DNA of 64,000 nt from Rhizobium sp. BG4. Lineage in GTDB: Bacteria > Pseudomonadota > Alphaproteobacteria > Rhizobiales > Rhizobiaceae. Of the stretch, positions 25,343-34,653 are shown piece by piece. Numbering within the stretch: the stretch's first letter is position 1; each line of letters starts with the position of its first letter. The notes beneath the pieces are model-generated. The model did not search any database. It was not told where the DNA came from and worked only from the letters and a program-made list of their open reading frames with translations. Made by a program: the position numbers and the translations under genes. The stretch covers positions 682,001-746,000 of the forward strand of contig NZ_CP044127.1 of NCBI RefSeq assembly GCF_016864575.1, in the 5' to 3' direction.

Positions 25343-26551
25343 ATGATGCAAATGCTCACACACAACGCGCTACCGGATGATGACGGATTTTTTGGAAGAT
25401 TCGGGGGACGCTTTGTGCCCGAAACGCTGATGCCCCTCCTGATCGCCCTGAGCGAAGAGTGGCAGAAAGCGAAAACAGATGCATCATTCTGGCAACAGCT
25501 CGACATGTTGTCTCGACATTATGCTGGAAGACCGAGCCCACTCTACTATGCGGAAAGACTGACAGGCCGACTGGGAGGGCCTCGTATCTATCTGAAGCGA
25601 GACGAGTTGAACCACACCGGTTCGCACAAAATCAACAACTGTCTCGGCCAGATCCTGGTTGCCCAACGCATGGGCAAGACCAGGATCATTGCGGAGACCG
25701 GTGCAGGCCAGCATGGCGTGGCCACTGCGACGATGGCCGCGCGGTTCGGTCTCGAATGCGTGATCTACATGGGCGAAACTGATGTCGAACGGCAGGCTCC
25801 CAATGTGTTTCGGATGAAGCTGCTGGGAGCCGATGTACGCCCGGTCCGCTCTGGAAACGGGACCCTGAAGGACGCTATGAACGAGGCGCTCCGCGACTGG
25901 GTCTCAAACATCGATGACACCTACTATCTCATCGGCACAGCCGCCGGTCCCCATCCCTATCCAGAGATGGTCCGAACCTTGCAATCCGTCATCGGGCGGG
26001 AGGCACGCGAGCAGATCGTAGAACTTGAAAAACGGCTTCCCGATCTATTGGTGGCCGCTGTCGGTGGTGGCTCCAATGCCATCGGCTTGTTCCATCCCTT
26101 CCTAGCCGACCGCGATGTGGCGATGCTTGGCGTCGAGCCCGCCGGAAAAGGTTTGGACACGTCGCAACACTGCGCCTCACTGACACGGGGAAGTCCTGGA
26201 GTTTTGCATGGCAACCGCACTTACCTCTTGCAGGACGAAGAGGGTCAAATAAATGAAGGACACTCGATCTCCGCTGGGCTGGACTACCCCGGGGTCGGCC
26301 CAGAGCACTCGTGGCTGAAAGACACAGGGCGCGTTTTCTACAGCTCCGCGACAGACGCTGAGGCTTTGAATGCCTTTCAATTCCTGTCTACGATCGAGGG
26401 GATCATTCCGGCCCTGGAGCCTTCGCACGCAATTGCAGAGGTGATGAAGATCGCGCCGCGCATGGAGCGCGACGAGATCATAATCGTCAACCTTTGCGGC
26501 CGCGGCGATAAGGATATTTTTACTGTGTCGGGCCTTCTGAAGCTGGAATAG
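25343..26551 (+). CDS. trpB: Tryptophan synthase beta subunit, stand-alone copy
   Basis: 402 residues. AAGGAG lies 3 bases before the first ATG and 6 bases before the second (25346), so translation probably starts at one of these. The PLP Lys is residue 96 in HTGSHKINNCLGQ, followed by ETGAGQHGVATA, the catalytic Glu loop, the phosphate-binding VGGGSNAIG and IPALEPSHAIAE. It is a TrpB1-type sequence and joins indole with serine. There is no trpA or other trp gene nearby. The gene lies behind folE and an ABC1 kinase in a stress-type group, so it is probably an additional paralogue with its own regulation. Confidence 0.95.
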   Translation: MMQMLTHNALPDDDGFFGRFGGRFVPETLMPLLIALSEEWQKAKTDASFWQQLDMLSRHYAGRPSPLYYAERLTGRLGGPRIYLKRDELNHTGSHKINNCLGQILVAQRMGKTRIIAETGAGQHGVATATMAARFGLECVIYMGETDVERQAPNVFRMKLLGADVRPVRSGNGTLKDAMNEALRDWVSNIDDTYYLIGTAAGPHPYPEMVRTLQSVIGREAREQIVELEKRLPDLLVAAVGGGSNAIGLFHPFLADRDVAMLGVEPAGKGLDTSQHCASLTRGSPGVLHGNRTYLLQDEEGQINEGHSISAGLDYPGVGPEHSWLKDTGRVFYSSATDAEALNAFQFLSTIEGIIPALEPSHAIAEVMKIAPRMERDEIIIVNLCGRGDKDIFTVSGLLKLE

Positions 26552-27040
26552 CAGCTATCGATGGTAAGAACGATCTGCCCCGTCCCGAAACCTCATATTG
26601 GGACTGCAAAAACTCTTCCGTCCTTGGCCGGCAGTCCGGACTGGCAAGGTTGAGTTTTTTAATCGACCCTCGCAACGTCTATCCGGCAATCACATGATGC
26701 GGTCAGCAAGCACGCTTCTCCGATCAAACGTTGGCGGGACCGGAATAGCAACGGTCCTGGCGCCGCAAGTGCAAGTGCAGATGGCGGTGCCATGCTGACT
26801 GAGGGGCGACCGCCAGCTTGATTCTCATTCTTCCAGCAGAATAAAGGCGTGGGCCACCAGGCCCCTTGCGAAAGCGTTGTCTCTTCTGTCGATATAGCAG
26901 ACTACAGCCGGAGAGGACCTCGACGCCCCGTGGGCAGTGCCAGACGTATTCGTCCTGCGTCAGCCCAGGCGATTTGCGGACGACCGCGCCGGACACCTCC
27001 CGGCGCGTATACAAAACTATAGCTGCTCCGTCGGGTTCGG
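26552..27040. other. Intergenic region without a recognised gene
   Basis: About 490 bases between trpB and TerC, convergent in direction. Frames on both strands (longest about 96 codons on the minus strand at 26724-27014) lack ribosome-binding sites and family resemblance. No repeat or hairpin stands out. Confidence 0.4.
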
Positions 27041-28020
27041 CTATGTCCTGTGCGCGGTCTTCGTCCGCAGCAAGCTCCAGACGATGCCTGTTCCGATGAT
27101 CAGGAACGTGATCCCAAGCGATACTGCTGCGGGAAATTTTTCCAGACCGAGCAGATCGGCCACGAAGACCTTCGACCCGATGAATATCAACACGATCGCA
27201 AGAGCCGGCTTGAGGTACTTGAACCGATGGATCATGGCAGCCAGCGCGAAGTACAGGGCGCGAAGGCCGAGAATGGCAAATATATTCGACGTGTAGACGA
27301 TAAACGGATCTGTCGTGATCGCGAAGATCGCCGGCACCGAGTCGACCGCAAAAATTATGTCGGCCAGTTCCACCATGACGAGCGCCATGAATAGTGGCGT
27401 CATGAACCAGACCAGCCTGCCCGTTTTCGGATCGGGCTTTCTGACAAAGAAGTTTTGGCCATGGTGCTCATCTGTGACGTTAAAGCGGCGACGAAGGAGC
27501 TTGACCACCGGTTGTCGCCCATCTCGGGTAGACTATCGCCCACCCACAGCATCTTGACGCCAGTGACGATCAAAAAAGCCGCGAATGCATAGAGTAGCCA
27601 GGAAAATTGCGATACAAGCGTCGCACCGAGGCCGATCATGATCGCGCGAAGGACTATAACGCCGAGGACGCCCCAGAAGAGCACTCGATGCTGATAGATC
27701 CGGGGGACGGCGAAAAATGAAAAAATCAAGGCGATAACGAACACGTTGTCGAGCGCCAGCGTCTTTTCGACGACGAAGCCAGTCAGATAATTGATCCCCG
27801 GTTCGGCGCCGAGCTGCCACCAGACCCACCCTCCAAAAGTGAGTCCCAGCCCGATATACATCGACGACAGGATAAAGCTTTCGCGTACCGAAATCTCCCG
27901 GTCGTGGCGATGCAGAACGCCCAAGTCGAATACGAGAAGCGCCAAGACAATAGATAGGAACGTCAGCCACATCCAAAGTGGCTTGCCGAGCCAATCGACA
28001 AGAAGGAAGCCGTAATCCAC
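27041..28020 (-). pseudogene. TerC-family (Alx-like) membrane transporter, frameshifted
   Basis: A GTG start at 28020 with GGAGAG 6 bases before begins VDYGFLLVDWLGKPLWMWLTF. The first frame carries FDLGVLHRHDREISVRES, TLALDNVFVIALIFSFF and VLRAIMIGLGATLV, then leaves the family after DSLPEMGDN. The other frame resumes VVKLLRRRFNVTDEHHGQNFFV and continues VELADIIFAVDSVPAIFAIT and the last helices to 27041. One missing base in the C-run at 27509-27511 accounts for the break; the restored protein has about 326 residues and some nine helices, as in TerC/Alx. The family exports Mn2+ or relates to tellurite resistance and membrane stress. No yybP-ykoY riboswitch was recognised upstream. Confidence 0.85.
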
Positions 28021-28224
28021 ATTTCTCTCCGACCGGTCGTTCGATACTGAATACGACATCCGACATCGCGAGAGGACCGGCTTCTCTCGCCAGAGGGGCC
28101 CGGACTGCAGGGCTCGTGGGGATGTGCCGGATAAGGCACGTCTGTTTGGCGACTTGGTTTAGCGAGCCGTCTCAACTCGGTTCACGCCCAGCGCTAACGC
28201 GTTTCTGACCAGGTCGCCGGTCCG

Positions 28225-28449
28225 TTACATATCCTCGAGCAGAAGAACTCGGGACATGCTGCGGCGGCGGACGACCGGAACGGTCACTGAATGTCCATCT
28301 CGGTTGCGCCGCTCGATATAGTCGACACGGTCACGCTTGCGCACGCGCGACCTCTTCCCGTTCGAACGCTGGATCCCAGTTGAGATGAGCTTGCGCTGAG
28401 CCTCCCGGCGCGACGGGCTGTTGTCGTGGAATGTAACGTTATCGTTCAT
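28225..28449 (-). CDS. Small basic protein, unknown function
   Basis: 74 residues with a strong ribosome-binding site (CAGGAGG, 5 bases before the ATG at 28449), the main support for it. The sequence is very rich in Arg/Lys (RKRDRVDYIERRNRDGHSV) with a hydrophilic N-terminus and no helix for the membrane, suggesting a nucleic-acid-bound or ribosome-bound role, but no family is recognised. It is divergent from the OxyR-like regulator, with 101 bases between starts, so it could be under its control. Confidence 0.55.
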   Translation of the reverse strand: MNDNVTFHDNSPSRREAQRKLISTGIQRSNGKRSRVRKRDRVDYIERRNRDGHSVTVPVVRRRSMSRVLLLEDM

Positions 28450-28526
28450 CTTCGCCTCCTGACACTTTTTTCAGGACAGAGGTGGAGAGCAGTTCATGAT
28501 AGCGCCAATTGATTGTTGTAATCATT

Positions 28527-28547
28527 GCGATAGCATGCTTCTATCGC
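28527..28547. promoter_or_regulatory. OxyR-type operator at the LysR start
   Basis: GCGATAG, 7 bases, CTATCGC: a perfect inverted repeat containing ATAG-N7-CTAT, the half-site of the OxyR consensus. It ends 3 bases before the regulator's ATG (28551), so it suits autorepression, and it also faces the divergent small basic protein gene. Confidence 0.6.
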
Positions 28548-28550
28548 GCA

Positions 28551-29468
28551 ATGCCTTTTCGTCCGTCCTTTCGCCAGTTGGAATATGTGATTGCGGTAGC
28601 TGAAGCTCGGCATTTCGGTGCGGCTGCGCGTCGGTGTCATGTTTCCCAGCCGACGCTCTCGGTACAGGTGAGCGCGGTGGAAGACGGCCTGGGGATCCAG
28701 CTATTCGAGCGGACATCCAGCGGCGTAATCACGACGAAAACCGGTGAACAATTCGTGCATGGCGCCCGTATCACCCTCGCCGCAATCAACGATCTCCTTG
28801 ACGCCGTTGGCCAAAGCGCCAAAACCCTCGGGGGTCTGATCAAGCTTGGAACCTCCCCGAGCTTTGGTCCTTATTTTTTGCCGACCTTTCTTCCCACGAT
28901 CCATGCGGAATTTCCGGAGCTCAGGATATACATCACGGAGGATCGCCCGGCAGCGATCGAGAGCGCGGTGGTCGAGGGTATCCTCGATTGCGGGATAGGA
29001 CCGGCTCTGACCGACAACACGCTGACATTCATTCCGATCGGGCGGGAAAAGCTTTATCTGGGAATACCCCGGGAGCATCGGCTTGCGGGGGCGCGGGTCG
29101 CCCGGGTGGCGGACCTTCGAGGAGAGACATTGCTCGCTCTGGGCAGCGGTAACAGGCTTTTCGAAAATGTCAGACATCTTGCTGACGCCTCCGGCGCCCA
29201 AATCGTCGACGACTATGAGGGAACGAGCCTTGACGCTATTCGGCACATGATGTCGATCGGCATGGGCTGCTCGCTCTTTCCCGAGCTCTACGCTCGATCA
29301 GAGTTTCGTCAATCTGAAGACGTTCTGCTGCTCCCATTCGTAGACTGGCAGGAGACGCGGACCATCGGGTTCTACTTCCGTGATGGCAGCGGCCGAAAAA
29401 GCCACTTCGAGGCGCTCGCACGGCATGGGAAGAATGCTGCGCGAGCGCTCGGGCTGCTTGAGGCCTGA
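28551..29468 (+). CDS. OxyR-like LysR regulator lacking redox cysteines
   Basis: 305 residues from the ATG at 28551 (a TTG at 28509 would extend it through the operator). The DNA-binding domain RQLEYVIAVAEARHFGAAARRCHVSQPTLSVQVSAVEDGLGIQLFERTS is very close to OxyR, and the effector domain has KLGTSPSFGPYFLPTFLP and EGTSLDAIRHMMSIGMGCSLFPELY, also OxyR-like. In E. coli OxyR the peroxide-sensing Cys lies in GHCLRDQ; the equivalent here is GNRLFEN, with no Cys, and the resolving Cys position (HLADASGA) is also not Cys. It may therefore respond to a small ligand. Likely targets: itself and the divergent small gene. Confidence 0.9.
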   Translation: MPFRPSFRQLEYVIAVAEARHFGAAARRCHVSQPTLSVQVSAVEDGLGIQLFERTSSGVITTKTGEQFVHGARITLAAINDLLDAVGQSAKTLGGLIKLGTSPSFGPYFLPTFLPTIHAEFPELRIYITEDRPAAIESAVVEGILDCGIGPALTDNTLTFIPIGREKLYLGIPREHRLAGARVARVADLRGETLLALGSGNRLFENVRHLADASGAQIVDDYEGTSLDAIRHMMSIGMGCSLFPELYARSEFRQSEDVLLLPFVDWQETRTIGFYFRDGSGRKSHFEALARHGKNAARALGLLEA

Positions 29469-29500
29469 GCCTCAGTGAGAGGAAAAACTGAACAGTGCTG

Positions 29501-31471
29501 TCACGGCCTCGATTGCGATGCGGTCTGCGATGTATCATCTGGTGTCCGCCACGCCGCCAGGTCGCCACCCTCGATCTTACTTGCGCCAATGATAAACTCA
29601 AATTCATGATCCAAAAGGTGTGGCTGCGGCCCGTAATTGAATGCAAATTGGATATTTCCGATGCGCCGCATGCGCACATGCTCAGGTAGGGCCTGAGGCT
29701 TCAATCCAGCCTCGTCGCACAATTGCGTGAGTGTCGATCGCAGAAGATTTTCGCTGGCCCAAACAGAAAGGTAGAAGTGATTGTTGTTCTGCGTCAGCGC
29801 AGGCCTTCCATCATCGAAGCGTGCGAGCACATTGGCCCCTGTCTGAAGATGCTCCTCCCACCTGGTTCCAAGCCCGGAAACCCGCCCATCGATGGAGCGG
29901 GAGAGACCGGGGCGCATCGAGCCGACTTGCGTGACCCGGACCCCGGTCAGATCGGCGAGCGGACCGGGCGCGAGGTTTTGAGGAATTTTGAAATTGCGGT
30001 CGCGCGAACCTGTACGGGGGCCGTATAACACCTTGCCCGTCGCTCGCAAAAGCGCCCGGTATGCCTCGTCAGATACGTGCATGAGGCATGGTACGAGTAC
30101 AACGGCATAGCCCTCGAGAGAGGCGCCTGGCCTCACGAAATCGACGTCAAGCCCCAGACGCCGAACGCCCTCGTACCAGCGGAAGGCAAGTTCGTCGTAC
30201 CTGAAATCTTTGCCCTGCGGCTGGATCATGGTGGCCCAGTATGTCTCATAGTCATAGACGAGAGCGACGGAAGCCTGCCCTGTTTGCGGCAGAGCGCCGA
30301 TCTCTTGCAGCTCGCGCCCTACGATTTTTGCCTCTTCTCCGCCGACAGAGAGTTCGTCGAGCCCAGCCAGATTGAGGCCGGCATGCATCTGCTCTTGAGC
30401 GAAAGGCGCCTGCCGCCAGCGAAAGTAGCTGACGACTTCAGCGCCGTGGGCTAGCGCTTCCCACGTCCAGAGGCGGACCATGCCTGGCTTGGGCACCGGG
30501 TTCCAGGGCGCCCAGTTGACGGGACCCGGTTGCTGCTCCATGACCCAGAAGCGGCCTTTGCCCACGCCCCGATAAAGATCATGATGAAACGCGGCAATGT
30601 CAGGATGAGAGGTCTCAGCCCAACGGTCTCTCTCCGTCTCGTTGAAGGGAAACTTCTCCACGAAGCCGATGGGATAGCTATCCCAGGACGCCAGATCGAG
30701 ATTTTCCGCAACCTGCCAGTGATCGAAGTCGTTTACGAAGCCCATGAAGTTGTGCGTGATCCAGCGGCCAGGCGAGTTACGTCGAATGATTTCGCACTGC
30801 ATTTTGTCATAGGCGGCAACCTGATCGGAATGGAATCGCCAGAAGTCGAGCCTTGCCGCCGGGTTCGCCTCGGTTACGGTCATGTTTGGGAGACAGACCT
30901 CTTCGAATGAGTTGACCTCCATGGACCAGAATACCGAGCCCCAGGCCTCGTTCAACTGATCCGTCGATTGGTAGCGCAATCGCAGCCAGCGCTTGAAGGC
31001 AATGAGGTCCTCTGCCCCCCAGGAAAGGGTCGTATCGTGGCAGCCGTATTCATTGTCTGTCTGCCAGCCGACGACGCCTGGATGTTCACCGTACCGTTTG
31101 CTGACGGCCTCTACGATGCGACGCGATTGCGCCCACCAGACGTCTGATGAAAACGTGTAGTGTCGCCGCGAGCCGAAGCCGCGGGTTCGACCATGCTCGT
31201 CGACAGGTGCTATGGACGGATGGTCGTCCATAAGCCATTTAGGCGGCGTCGCAGTCGGTGTGCCCAGGACGATTTTGAGGTCTGCGGCATGCAGGACGTC
31301 TATCGCACGATCAAGCCAATTAAACTGGAAATCGCCACGCCTGGGCTCCAGTCTTGACCAGGCAAACTCACCGATCCTGACGAATGATATGCCGATCTGC
31401 CGCATACGCTCGGCATCAGCTTTCCACCGGCTTTCATGCCAGTGTTCCGGATAATAGCAAACACCAAGCAT
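29501..31471 (-). CDS. Beta-galactosidase, glycoside hydrolase family 42
   Basis: 656 residues, normal for GH42. The N-terminal TIM barrel starts LGVCYYPEHWHESRWKADAERM; the acid/base Glu is in VGWQTDNEYGCHDT (about residue 143) and the nucleophile Glu in FWVMEQQPGPVNW (about 308). The trimerisation domain and C-terminal beta domain follow. No signal peptide, so it acts in the cytosol on imported beta-galactosides. The start overlaps the ATPase stop by 4 bases (ATGA) and it is the last gene of the galactoside operon. Confidence 0.95.
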   Translation of the reverse strand: MLGVCYYPEHWHESRWKADAERMRQIGISFVRIGEFAWSRLEPRRGDFQFNWLDRAIDVLHAADLKIVLGTPTATPPKWLMDDHPSIAPVDEHGRTRGFGSRRHYTFSSDVWWAQSRRIVEAVSKRYGEHPGVVGWQTDNEYGCHDTTLSWGAEDLIAFKRWLRLRYQSTDQLNEAWGSVFWSMEVNSFEEVCLPNMTVTEANPAARLDFWRFHSDQVAAYDKMQCEIIRRNSPGRWITHNFMGFVNDFDHWQVAENLDLASWDSYPIGFVEKFPFNETERDRWAETSHPDIAAFHHDLYRGVGKGRFWVMEQQPGPVNWAPWNPVPKPGMVRLWTWEALAHGAEVVSYFRWRQAPFAQEQMHAGLNLAGLDELSVGGEEAKIVGRELQEIGALPQTGQASVALVYDYETYWATMIQPQGKDFRYDELAFRWYEGVRRLGLDVDFVRPGASLEGYAVVLVPCLMHVSDEAYRALLRATGKVLYGPRTGSRDRNFKIPQNLAPGPLADLTGVRVTQVGSMRPGLSRSIDGRVSGLGTRWEEHLQTGANVLARFDDGRPALTQNNNHFYLSVWASENLLRSTLTQLCDEAGLKPQALPEHVRMRRIGNIQFAFNYGPQPHLLDHEFEFIIGASKIEGGDLAAWRTPDDTSQTASQSRP

Positions 31472-32562
31472 CAGCGCGTCAGATCCCCATTGATAACTGC
31501 GACACCATTAGCGTCGAAGACGTGACAAGCCCGGGCGGGAATGGCAACGGCGATTTTGTCGCCCGGTCGTGCTGTAGAAAGGCCATCAGCCTTGGCGGTT
31601 ATCCCGCTGTTTTCTGTAAGCGTTATGTGAAGCATCGTCTCCGATCCCAGCCGTTCGGCGAGCCTTACCGTTCCGTCGAGCAGCACGTCGCCTTCCTGGC
31701 TTTCCAGATGTTCCGGCCTGATGCCCAAAGTAACTTCTTGACCCGAGCGCACCGCACCGCTTCCCGCGACATCGATCGACGCTCCGCCAGGCAGCGTCAC
31801 TCGTATGCCGCCATCTATCGCCGATGCTACCGCCTTGAGAAAGTTCATTTTCGGGGAGCCGATAAAGCCCGCCACAAACATGTTCTTGGGACGGTGATAG
31901 AGTTCCATAGGTGTCCCGACTTGCTCGACCAGGCCAGCCTGAAGCACAACGATTTTATCGGCCATCGTCATGGCCTCCACCTGATCGTGCGTCACGTAGA
32001 TCATGGTGGATTTCAAGTCCTGATGCAGCTTGCTGATTTCGGTGCGCATCTGAACACGCAGCGAGGCGTCGAGATTCGACAGGGGTTCGTCAAACAGAAA
32101 AACTTCCGGATTACGGACGATCGCACGACCAATGGCGACGCGCTGGCGCTGGCCTCCCGAAAGTTGCGAGGGCTTTCGATCGAGTAGAGCCTCAAGCTGC
32201 AGCATTACAGCGGCCTGCCGTATCCGCTCGGTGATCATCGCCTTCGGATGGCCGGTCATCTTCAAGCCGAATCCGATATTTTCTGCGACGGTCATGTGAG
32301 GATAGAGCGCATAGGACTGAAAGACCATCGCGACGCCGCGCTGCACCGTACCGACCCGTGTCATGTCCTTGCCGTCGATCGCGAGCTTGCCCGACGAAAT
32401 GTCTTCAAGACCGGCGATCATGCGCAGGAGCGTGGATTTCCCGCAACCGGACGGTCCGACAAAAACGCAAAACTCTCCGTCCGCTATATCAAGGTCGACA
32501 CCTTTGATCACTGCGGCTGAGCCAAAGCTTTTGGTCACGCCTTCCAGCGTCACAGCACCCAT
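31471..32562 (-). CDS. Sugar ABC transporter ATP-binding protein (UgpC/MsmK type)
   Basis: 363 residues. Walker A GPSGCGKST (residues about 37-45), Q-loop VFQSYALYP, signature LSGGQRQR (about 134), Walker B VFLFDEPLSNLDA and the H-loop VTHDQ are intact. The C-terminal TOBE/regulatory domain begins after GTPMELYHRPKNMFVAGFIGSPKMNFL, the CUT1-family pattern. It powers the two permeases of the operon and could be shared with other sugar importers. Stop overlaps the GH42 start; it directly follows the GH36 gene. Confidence 0.95.
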   Translation of the reverse strand: MGAVTLEGVTKSFGSAAVIKGVDLDIADGEFCVFVGPSGCGKSTLLRMIAGLEDISSGKLAIDGKDMTRVGTVQRGVAMVFQSYALYPHMTVAENIGFGLKMTGHPKAMITERIRQAAVMLQLEALLDRKPSQLSGGQRQRVAIGRAIVRNPEVFLFDEPLSNLDASLRVQMRTEISKLHQDLKSTMIYVTHDQVEAMTMADKIVVLQAGLVEQVGTPMELYHRPKNMFVAGFIGSPKMNFLKAVASAIDGGIRVTLPGGASIDVAGSGAVRSGQEVTLGIRPEHLESQEGDVLLDGTVRLAERLGSETMLHITLTENSGITAKADGLSTARPGDKIAVAIPARACHVFDANGVAVINGDLTR

Positions 32563-34653
32563 TCAATGCACTCCTGCTACGGGTTCAAGTTCAAGGATCA
32601 AGCCGCTCTCCGGTCTCAGCATTGGCAGCGGCAGTCCCAGCTCGGTGAGGTCCGGGATCGAGAACGAAAGCTCGCCCCTCAATAAACGACGCTGCATGTC
32701 CGACACTCGGATGAAATCGGGTTCTGCAGGGTGGATCGCCTTGACCCTCCACGAGCGGTCGTCATGTTGAGGCGCCGGCACCCTCAGCGGCGGAGGCTGC
32801 TCTGCGACCATCTGCGGCCCCTGCGCGACGAACACTGCCATGCGGTCGTTGTCCGCTGCCCCCCAGACGTAGCGGCCATCTTCAGGCGCCATCCGGAACT
32901 GTGCGTCCGGAGCATGAAGCAGCGGCCGCAAGTCCTTGTGCAGTTTGATCCAGCGCGACAATTCGACCCTGTCGTCCTCGGAGAGAGCGACCGGATCCAA
33001 TTCGACGCCCAGATGGTAGGCGAGCGCGACGATCGCTCTGAAGGAAAGCGACAAACGACGAGCCGTCTGGTGGTTCGGCGAGGCTGCGATATGCGCCCCC
33101 AGGATCTCGGGCGGTAGCAAAGACGACGCACCGCGTTGAATCTCCAACCGCTCTAGCGCGTCAGTGCAGTCCGATGTCCAGACCCGGTGCGTGTAACGAA
33201 GGACGCCGAAGTCTATCCGTCCGCCTCCCGAAGCGCAGGATTCGATCTCCACATGCGGGAAAGCCGACCTAATGCGGTGCATCAGAGTATACACCGCTTG
33301 CGTCTGCGCAGAGGTTCGCGCCGTGCCGTCGCGGCCGCCCACATGGGTCAAGTCGCGATTCATGTCCCATTTCACGTATGATATGGCGTGCTTCGAAAGC
33401 AAAGCCGAAATCGCCCCGTAAAGGTATTCGCCGACCTCCGGCCTACTGAGGTCGAGAACCAACTGGTTCCTGGAGAGGAGCAATGGGCGACCGTCAACCT
33501 GAAGAACCCATTCGGGATGAGCCCTGAACAGGTCGGATTGAGGACTCACCATTTCAGGTTCGAACCAGATGCCGAATTCCATCCCCAGTCCAATGACATG
33601 ATCGACAAGCGGCGTCAGGCCATCGGGATACTTGCGGCTGTCGACAGTCCAGTCGCCGAGGCTTGTCGTGTCGTCGTCCCGCTTGCCAAACCAGCCGTCG
33701 TCGAGCACGAAACGCTCAATCCCGAGTGCCGCCGCAGCGTCTGCCTGCGCTTTGAGCGAATCCAGACGGTGATCGAAGTAGTTCCCCTCCCAAGTGTTCA
33801 ACATGACCGGACGAGGCTTCATTATCCCCTTGGGCCAGAGCAATAGCTCATCACGGACGAACGCATGGAAGCAGGCGTCGTCGCTGCAAGCGTACGCGAC
33901 TGGGCTGCTATAGGTCGCGCCCCTCTTAAGCCTGATCTCGCCCGGCTCGAAAAGCTCGCCAAGGTGGACAAGACGCCGGCCGTCGTCGAGAACATCCACG
34001 GCGATCACGTGATTGCCACTCCATCCAAGATGGAACAAGAGGTTTTGCGTTCCTACCTCTACCGAGATAAGTGGAGGCTTGTCGTGGGACGTTCGCCCGC
34101 GTCTGTTTTCCTGTAGCCAGAGCGAGTGATCGACGCGACACGACCTCGATTGGAACTCGCGTCCCCACATGCCCGTGAAGTAATTCAGCGTAGCCTCCCC
34201 CTGCGGAAGAAGAAAGCTCGCGGCCATGCAGCGATCCACCGTGTATTCTGCGCCGCGGTTCGTGAGGAAGGTCGACATGGACAGGACACCAGAGTTACTC
34301 ATACAGATGTTGATTGCGATCTCGATCGCCGCCACCGGATCTACGGCGTGCAGAGTAGTCGTCGATCCGTCGTGCCTGGCCTTCCAATCCCGGAACTGTA
34401 GAACGAAGTCTCGTCCGTCACGATGGCCTGAAATGGCAGGCCAACCGAAATAACCGAGGCCTCCTGTCGGTAGAAGGACCGCCGAAGGCCCGGCCTCATC
34501 CATGCCGTTGACCCGGCTCGACCGCATATCGTCGCGCCAAATCCGGCCCGTCGCAGCTTTCAACCCAAAGGAAATGATTTCCGGCATCCCTGCTGTGGGT
34601 AGACCAATTACGAGGGAAAGCGGGCCGCTCGTCATTGTGACGATCTCAGTCAT
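32563..34653 (-). CDS. Alpha-galactosidase, glycoside hydrolase family 36
   Basis: 696 residues, typical for GH36. The N-terminal beta-supersandwich ends near residue 290, and the barrel begins VMLNTWEGNYFDHRLDSLKAQADAAAALGIERFVLDDGWFGKRDDD. The nucleophile Asp is in YVKWDMNRDLTHVGG (about residue 435), and the acid/base Asp is in WTSDCTDALERL (about 500), after ESCASGGGRIDFG. No signal peptide; it acts in the cytosol on imported melibiose or raffinose-type sugars. Start overlaps the permease stop by 4 bases. The combination with GH42 in one operon points to mixed alpha/beta galactoside use. Confidence 0.95.
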   Translation of the reverse strand: MTEIVTMTSGPLSLVIGLPTAGMPEIISFGLKAATGRIWRDDMRSSRVNGMDEAGPSAVLLPTGGLGYFGWPAISGHRDGRDFVLQFRDWKARHDGSTTTLHAVDPVAAIEIAINICMSNSGVLSMSTFLTNRGAEYTVDRCMAASFLLPQGEATLNYFTGMWGREFQSRSCRVDHSLWLQENRRGRTSHDKPPLISVEVGTQNLLFHLGWSGNHVIAVDVLDDGRRLVHLGELFEPGEIRLKRGATYSSPVAYACSDDACFHAFVRDELLLWPKGIMKPRPVMLNTWEGNYFDHRLDSLKAQADAAAALGIERFVLDDGWFGKRDDDTTSLGDWTVDSRKYPDGLTPLVDHVIGLGMEFGIWFEPEMVSPQSDLFRAHPEWVLQVDGRPLLLSRNQLVLDLSRPEVGEYLYGAISALLSKHAISYVKWDMNRDLTHVGGRDGTARTSAQTQAVYTLMHRIRSAFPHVEIESCASGGGRIDFGVLRYTHRVWTSDCTDALERLEIQRGASSLLPPEILGAHIAASPNHQTARRLSLSFRAIVALAYHLGVELDPVALSEDDRVELSRWIKLHKDLRPLLHAPDAQFRMAPEDGRYVWGAADNDRMAVFVAQGPQMVAEQPPPLRVPAPQHDDRSWRVKAIHPAEPDFIRVSDMQRRLLRGELSFSIPDLTELGLPLPMLRPESGLILELEPVAGVH

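Noticed and set aside
26724..27014. 96-codon minus-strand frame between trpB and TerC
   Set aside because: No ribosome-binding site, no family resemblance and overlapping frames on the other strand.
28060..28224. Possible yybP-ykoY (Mn2+) riboswitch upstream of the TerC gene
   Set aside because: The family often carries one, but I could not find the conserved loop sequences in this stretch.
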